64,000 nt of DNA, taken from the NCBI RefSeq assembly GCF_001424145.1, contig NZ_LMQM01000010.1:801606-865605 (forward strand), given 5' to 3'. Below are positions 59,466 through 64,000 of this stretch, one piece after another. A program made the position numbers and the translations under genes. The notes beneath the pieces were generated by a model that ran no database searches, was not told the DNA's origin, and was given only the letters and a program-made list of their open reading frames with translations. This stretch comes from Chryseobacterium sp. Leaf404 (GTDB taxonomy: Bacteria > Bacteroidota > Bacteroidia > Flavobacteriales > Weeksellaceae). Each line of letters begins with the position of its first letter. Positions within the stretch are counted from its first letter, which is position 1.

Positions 59466-59482
59466 GCGCTCCGATGGAGCGC
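59466..59482. terminator. Hairpin GCGCTCC-gat-GGAGCGC
   Basis: A 7-bp GC-rich perfect stem with a triloop, between the GbsR gene and the end of the macroglobulin gene. It may terminate the latter's transcript. The rest of the 222-base gap shows only the operator and promoter. Confidence 0.6.
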
Positions 59483-59575
59483 CATTTTGTAAAGAATTTT
59501 CCTGCTGCAAAAATATTGTTCAGCTGGAGGAAAGCAAATATGAAAGTTTCAAGATATATTTTTTTTCATATTAAG

Positions 59576-62500
59576 CTAAGGCTCAATCTTAGCCTGAAGT
59601 CCCTGATTCCAAAACTTAGCTTCCGGCATATAATAAAGATAAACATTACTTGCTTTCCCCGTATATTCACCGGCAAATTCTACTTTTAAATCTAAATTTA
59701 TAGTCTTCGTTTCATTCGCATCGAAGTGTTCCCAATACAAAACCAAATAATTATCAAAAATTTCATAGTAAGATACCTGCTTTTTATCAACCATATCTTT
59801 CAACAAAGCATTTTGTAAAGTCAATCCGGCCGGAATTCCGATTTTTGCAGTCGTCATGGGTAAATCTCCGTTGATTTTATTTTTTACGGTGACTGTCATT
59901 CGGTTGGTCTCTCCTACTTTTGAAGTTTGAGATTTCAGTTTTGTTTCTAATATAACAGGAATATCAACGCTTTTCGGCGGTTCTAAAGTGTAGTATTGAT
60001 AATCTAATTTAAAAGGCAGACCTTTTTTACCTGTATATTCCACTTTCAAATCATTGTCTCCTTTTCTGAAAGCCGATGAAAAGCTGATATTTTTGTCTGA
60101 AACAACAGCACCATTTACTTTAATGACCGGTTTTTCAGTTCCAAATAATTTTTCATTTTTGGCAAAGAAACCTGACAGTGATTCCAGAGCAAGAGCAGTT
60201 GCCTGAGTAGAGCCAAATCCGTAATATCCGTTATAATCAATCAATTCATCGGCAACTTCAGCGATTTTCAGCTGATTCGCAGATTCATTTTTCTGTAAAG
60301 CCATGAGGTAAAGGGAAAGCGTTTCGGCATTTGCAGAAATACCTCCCGAACCAGTGAACGTAGTTTTGGTTTTTACATTTTTGGTTGCATACTGCTCGTT
60401 CAGGATTGTAAGTAAAGTGCTGTAATCTTCAGTTTTATCTAAATTTTTCGCCGTATTTGCCATCAATGCCAATTGGTAAGAATCTTTTGTTGCCAGAACT
60501 CTTTTCAGGCTGTAGTCATAGTTTTGAAGCAGTTCATTTTTGTAACCAAGTTTCGATAAAGCATACAAAACATACATATTTCGAGACCATGAATATTCTG
60601 AATAAGAAGTTTTCATTTCATAGCTTTTTCTTACTTCAAACAGGCCGTTTGCACCTTTTTTAGACAAAATAAATGAGCTTAAATTCTGAATTAATTTCGC
60701 ATCAACATTCACATATTTTTTCAGATCTCTGAATTCCAGCAAAGCAAAGGCAGAAAGTGCAACATCAGAATCCGTCGACCCAAAATAAGAGAAACCGCCA
60801 TCTCTATTTTTATAGGAAAGCATTTTCTGATACCCTTTTTTTAAGTTTCTGATCACTTTAGACTCAGTATCAGCATCAATTTTTTTGATTGATTTTAAAT
60901 AATCGAGAATGAAAATATTCGGATAAACTGTTGAAGAAAGCTGTTCAAAACAGCCGTGAGGTTCTCTTTTAAGTCTTTCCAGATCTTCAAACATCTGTAA
61001 AGCAGAATTTTGATACACATAATATGAAGACATAAAACTTCCATTCACATATTCCGGAACATCAATTCTGTAGGTTTCGTTTTTATTGTTGATGATTGAA
61101 AAATAATGTGGAAATCCTTTTTCTTCAACGTTCACTGGCAATATCACTGTTTCTCTGAAATCACCGGATTTTACTGAAAACTGAATATTAGAATGAATCA
61201 GTTTATCGGTTTGCATCGTTACAAACAATCTCCCTGATTCCAAAGGTTTTAACGTGATCAAACTGTCTGTTTTCATCACATTGATATGATTCGGAACAAT
61301 GACGTTCATCGTTAATGTTCTCGTTTCAGACGAATTATTTTTAATCACAACCGGAATCGTCATTTGATCTGTCCGCGTCAGATATTGCGGAATTTTGGCA
61401 TCAATTGAAATCAGACTTTGTGCGGAATAAGTCGTTTCATCTCTTCCAATCAAACCTTTTGCAGATATTCCTTCGGTCATAATTCTGAAAGCAGAATTGG
61501 CATCAGACTGATAAAATTCTATCTGAGCTTTTCCGTTTTTGTCGGTTTCAACGATGGGGTTCCAGTATAAAGCTTCACGGTAATCGTGTCGGTAAGCTGT
61601 GTTGGTGGTTTTGTATTCAGGATAGGCAAAATTACGGCTGTAAGCGTAGTTTTTGAGGCTGTCTCGCGGCACACTTTTGAGAGCATACTGAGAAATTGGG
61701 GTAATATCAAACTTCAAAAGCGCATTCTGATATTTTTTTGAGTTGATAATCACAACTCCAGACATTCCGCTGCTTCCATACACAGAAGTTGCTGCAGCAT
61801 CTTTCAATATTGAAATATCGCTGATATTTTTCGGGTTCAAAGCTTTTAATTCTGCAGAATTCGAAACCACCCCATCAATAATATAAAGAGGTTCATTTTG
61901 ACTTCCAATTGTTGCAGCTCCACGAATAACAATAGATTGTGTAGAAATTCCCGGAGTTGCGGATTCATTAATTCGTATGCCGGATGCCTTTCCCGCCACT
62001 GCAGAAATTATGTTTGAAGAATTTATTTCGTCTGACCAGACAGTTTGAACTGCCGATGTTTGATTTGTTTTTCTGGAAATCGCTCCCACATAAACTACTT
62101 CTTCAATTCTGGTTTCTTTACTGATTGTATCTGCTCTTGCATTTACATACGCTTTATTTTTGATTAATCCTTCAATTCCCTGATTGGCATTTTGAGGTTT
62201 TTCCTTGATCTCTGCCTCTCTGATAATCTCCTCAACGTCAATATTTTTCAGAATTTGTTTTTCTAAAGGATTGAGTTGAAGTTTGTAGGATAAAAATCTT
62301 ATTTTGACTTCTTTTTTTGGTTTCAAAGCTTTTGCAATCACTCTGTTTCCCTCTCCGGCATTAAGGTCTGAGAAGTAAAACAATCCATTGTCTGAGGTGA
62401 TTTGTTTTTTCAGAGATTTTCCGTTGAAAAGATAAACTTCAGCGGCAACAGGCTTTTTATTTTCGTCTTCCACAATTCCGTAGATCGGATTTTTCCTTTC

Positions 62501-64000
62501 CGGAAGATATTTGTATTTGCCTGATTTTTCGACTTCGGGAATGATTTCAAAATACCGGTAACCGTTCGTCAGCATTACCAAATCTAAACTTTTCGTCGCT
62601 TTCTCTTCTTTTTTATCAAAATAAAACTGTGGTCTTTCAATTTTACCTTTCAGTTCAGAATCTATCAAAAGCCATGACTGAATGTGATTTTGCTTGTCAT
62701 CAGCATACGTCCATAATTTATCGTCAACAACGCTTACAGCGAGGTTTGCAGGAATGGGTTGGTCATTTTCGTCAGTTGTTTCAATATTAACCACAGCTTT
62801 TTCTCTCGGCAAATAGTTTTTCTTAACAGGCGTAACTTTCACCTTCATCTGTTTATTTTCATTGGCGAAAACAATTCTTTCAGCCAACGGAATATTATTT
62901 TCTGAAACCGTAAATCTGCAGATCCCAATCGGGAGTTCTTTTTCTGAAATTTCAATTTTATTTAAACCTTTTTTTAAACTTAAATTTTTAGAATAAATCT
63001 CCTTATCACGGAAGTTTCCTGAGATTAAAACGTTTCTTTCTGACGTGGAATTGATGTTTAAACTGATGATCTGATTTTCTTTTTTAAGATTTAAAACAAT
63101 TCCATCATTTTTCGCTGTCGGTAAAGGATAAATTTGATTAATATTTTCCGGGTTTAAAACCTTTGCATAATACGTTTCGCCATTTTTTGGATTTAAATTA
63201 AAGCTTCCCATTCCAAAATTGTAGGCTGAAACTTCCAATATTTTCTGATGATTCTGATTGTAAATTCCCAAAACGGCGTCAACAGGTTTTTCAAATTCGT
63301 CCAAAACTTTAAAGGCAATATTCTGTTCGATTCCGTTGATGAAAGTTCCGCCTTCAGGCATAAATTTTAAATCAAGATCATTCAAAACAATCGGAATATT
63401 TCTTGAAATTGATTCTGTGAAACCATCAAAATCGACCTTAATATTTAACAAAGCATCAGCAGATTTTAAAACATCCGGAAGCTTAAATTTCAGTAAATAT
63501 TTCCCTTCTTTATCGGTAATCAAAGTGCCTTCATTAATTTTTTCACCCTGATGCATTACAGTAAAAGCCGCTTCATAAAAAGGAATCGGAAGATTGCTCA
63601 GACTTCGCATTGAGAAATCAGCCAGAACTTCATCGCCTGCTCCATACCCTTTTTTAGGAAAATCAAGTTTCATTAAAATTCTTGGCGAAACAATTTTCTG
63701 GAGTGTAATTTCTTTTTCAAATACATTTTTTCCGTTTTCATTCTGCATCCAATCGGTGTACGCTCTCAGTTTGTAAATGCCGCCTTTCATATCATTTTCA
63801 AAATAAAAATATCCTTCTGCGTGACCGTTTGTTATTTCGTATTTGTCTTTTTTAACGACCGTTCCACTTGGATCTGTCATTTCAAAATTCACAATCTTGG
63901 ACTGATCTGCCGGAAGCTGGTTTTCAGCCTGAACGACATAAATTTTAAAGTACATTTCCTCACCTGGTTTATAAAAAACGTGATTGGTCTGGATGTACGT
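59576..64000 (-). CDS. Alpha-2-macroglobulin-like protein with internal TonB-plug module (5' end missing)
   Basis: The frame enters the window at 64000 (TYIQTNHVFYKPGEEMYFKI), so the start lies outside; 1474 codons are visible. Numbering from Met at 63955: MG2-type beta domains up to about 480; a carboxypeptidase-regulatory-like domain near 488 (NPIYGIVEDENKKPVAAEVY); a module near 655-740 with KASGIRINESATPG, IVIRGAATIGSQNEPLYIIDG, ISDISILKDAAATSVYGSSG and GVVIINSKK, just as in SusC-type receptor plugs. Then comes an A2M half with a thioester motif PHGCFEQ (Cys1002) and a helical TED-like domain, and a final receptor-binding-like beta domain. It is probably an envelope protease inhibitor. 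The plug module may be structural rather than a receptor. Confidence 0.85.
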   Translation of the reverse strand, partial: TYIQTNHVFYKPGEEMYFKIYVVQAENQLPADQSKIVNFEMTDPSGTVVKKDKYEITNGHAEGYFYFENDMKGGIYKLRAYTDWMQNENGKNVFEKEITLQKIVSPRILMKLDFPKKGYGAGDEVLADFSMRSLSNLPIPFYEAAFTVMHQGEKINEGTLITDKEGKYLLKFKLPDVLKSADALLNIKVDFDGFTESISRNIPIVLNDLDLKFMPEGGTFINGIEQNIAFKVLDEFEKPVDAVLGIYNQNHQKILEVSAYNFGMGSFNLNPKNGETYYAKVLNPENINQIYPLPTAKNDGIVLNLKKENQIISLNINSTSERNVLISGNFRDKEIYSKNLSLKKGLNKIEISEKELPIGICRFTVSENNIPLAERIVFANENKQMKVKVTPVKKNYLPREKAVVNIETTDENDQPIPANLAVSVVDDKLWTYADDKQNHIQSWLLIDSELKGKIERPQFYFDKKEEKATKSLDLVMLTNGYRYFEIIPEVEKSGKYKYLPERKNPIYGIVEDENKKPVAAEVYLFNGKSLKKQITSDNGLFYFSDLNAGEGNRVIAKALKPKKEVKIRFLSYKLQLNPLEKQILKNIDVEEIIREAEIKEKPQNANQGIEGLIKNKAYVNARADTISKETRIEEVVYVGAISRKTNQTSAVQTVWSDEINSSNIISAVAGKASGIRINESATPGISTQSIVIRGAATIGSQNEPLYIIDGVVSNSAELKALNPKNISDISILKDAAATSVYGSSGMSGVVIINSKKYQNALLKFDITPISQYALKSVPRDSLKNYAYSRNFAYPEYKTTNTAYRHDYREALYWNPIVETDKNGKAQIEFYQSDANSAFRIMTEGISAKGLIGRDETTYSAQSLISIDAKIPQYLTRTDQMTIPVVIKNNSSETRTLTMNVIVPNHINVMKTDSLITLKPLESGRLFVTMQTDKLIHSNIQFSVKSGDFRETVILPVNVEEKGFPHYFSIINNKNETYRIDVPEYVNGSFMSSYYVYQNSALQMFEDLERLKREPHGCFEQLSSTVYPNIFILDYLKSIKKIDADTESKVIRNLKKGYQKMLSYKNRDGGFSYFGSTDSDVALSAFALLEFRDLKKYVNVDAKLIQNLSSFILSKKGANGLFEVRKSYEMKTSYSEYSWSRNMYVLYALSKLGYKNELLQNYDYSLKRVLATKDSYQLALMANTAKNLDKTEDYSTLLTILNEQYATKNVKTKTTFTGSGGISANAETLSLYLMALQKNESANQLKIAEVADELIDYNGYYGFGSTQATALALESLSGFFAKNEKLFGTEKPVIKVNGAVVSDKNISFSSAFRKGDNDLKVEYTGKKGLPFKLDYQYYTLEPPKSVDIPVILETKLKSQTSKVGETNRMTVTVKNKINGDLPMTTAKIGIPAGLTLQNALLKDMVDKKQVSYYEIFDNYLVLYWEHFDANETKTINLDLKVEFAGEYTGKASNVYLYYMPEAKFWNQGLQAKIEP

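Noticed and set aside
1-64000. tRNA or rRNA genes, insertion sequences, integrases
   Set aside because: I found no cloverleaf-like sequence with a CCA end, no rRNA segments and no transposase or integrase motifs on either strand.

Overview
The window looks like a chromosome segment of a flavobacterium of the Chryseobacterium type (Bacteroidota, Weeksellaceae). The signs are a low G+C content and many promoters with the Bacteroidota -7 element TAnnTTTG, often only a few bases before the ATG. There are also a type IX secretion (T9SS) sorting domain, GldF/GldG, an HmuY/TonB-receptor heme system, NodT-type RND efflux genes and many secreted lipoproteins. No rRNA, tRNA, phage, insertion sequence, CRISPR array or recognisable defence island was found.

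Layout. 0-3.2 kb: HxlR regulator, DUF1444 protein, an exported peptide-deformylase-like protein and a ChaN-like protein. 3.2-3.9 kb: a 21-bp-periodic repeat array. 3.9-11.6 kb: a minus-strand heme uptake operon (TonB receptor, HmuY, HmuT, HmuU, HmuV, a methyltransferase, HmuS). 11.9 kb: a divergent secreted T9SS protein with operator-like sequence in common with the heme operon. 13-18 kb: an ABM monooxygenase and an assimilatory sulfate operon (RrF2 regulator, APS reductase, CysD, CysN, TSUP exporter). 18-27 kb: a DUF4268 protein, a frameshifted TPR gene, GldF/GldG, HemJ, a TSP3-repeat protein, glycine C-acetyltransferase, a broken lipoprotein gene and a DUF2459 protein. 27-33.4 kb: a tripartite RND pump. 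33.8-49 kb: mostly housekeeping and lipoprotein genes (QueG, rhodanese, S9 peptidase, thioesterase, DEAD-box helicase, SMP-30, MerR, HhH protein, adenine deaminase, PH-domain protein, lipoamide dehydrogenase). 49-55 kb: carbohydrate genes (sorbosone-dehydrogenase-like, GH3, GH29). 55-59.4 kb: a group of envelope and membrane genes under a GbsR/MarR regulator with a repeated palindromic operator. 59.6-64 kb: a giant alpha-2-macroglobulin-like protein with an internal TonB-plug module, running off the right edge.

The most unusual content is in the intergenic DNA. I see several repeat families: (1) hairpins with a fixed CCCCAACCCTAAAGGG core and long arms that are unrelated between copies but perfectly self-complementary; (2) two arrays with an exact 21-bp period, one with a small palindrome in most units; (3) a different 21-bp repeat that overlaps the stop codon of its upstream gene at all three of its loci, always in the sense orientation; (4) a structured dispersed element of about 210-230 bp in two copies; (5) a direct repeat of about 121 bp. 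Decayed genes are present at 25.5 kb (frameshift plus nonsense codon) and 18.5 kb (frameshift).

Functional links. The heme operon takes heme from the outer membrane receptor and HmuY, through HmuT and HmuUV, to the cytosolic HmuS. The ChaN-like protein next door may handle heme too. The cys genes reduce sulfate to sulfite. The GbsR operators suggest that the 57-59 kb genes form one autoregulated unit. All functions are assigned from motifs and family knowledge; no database search was possible.
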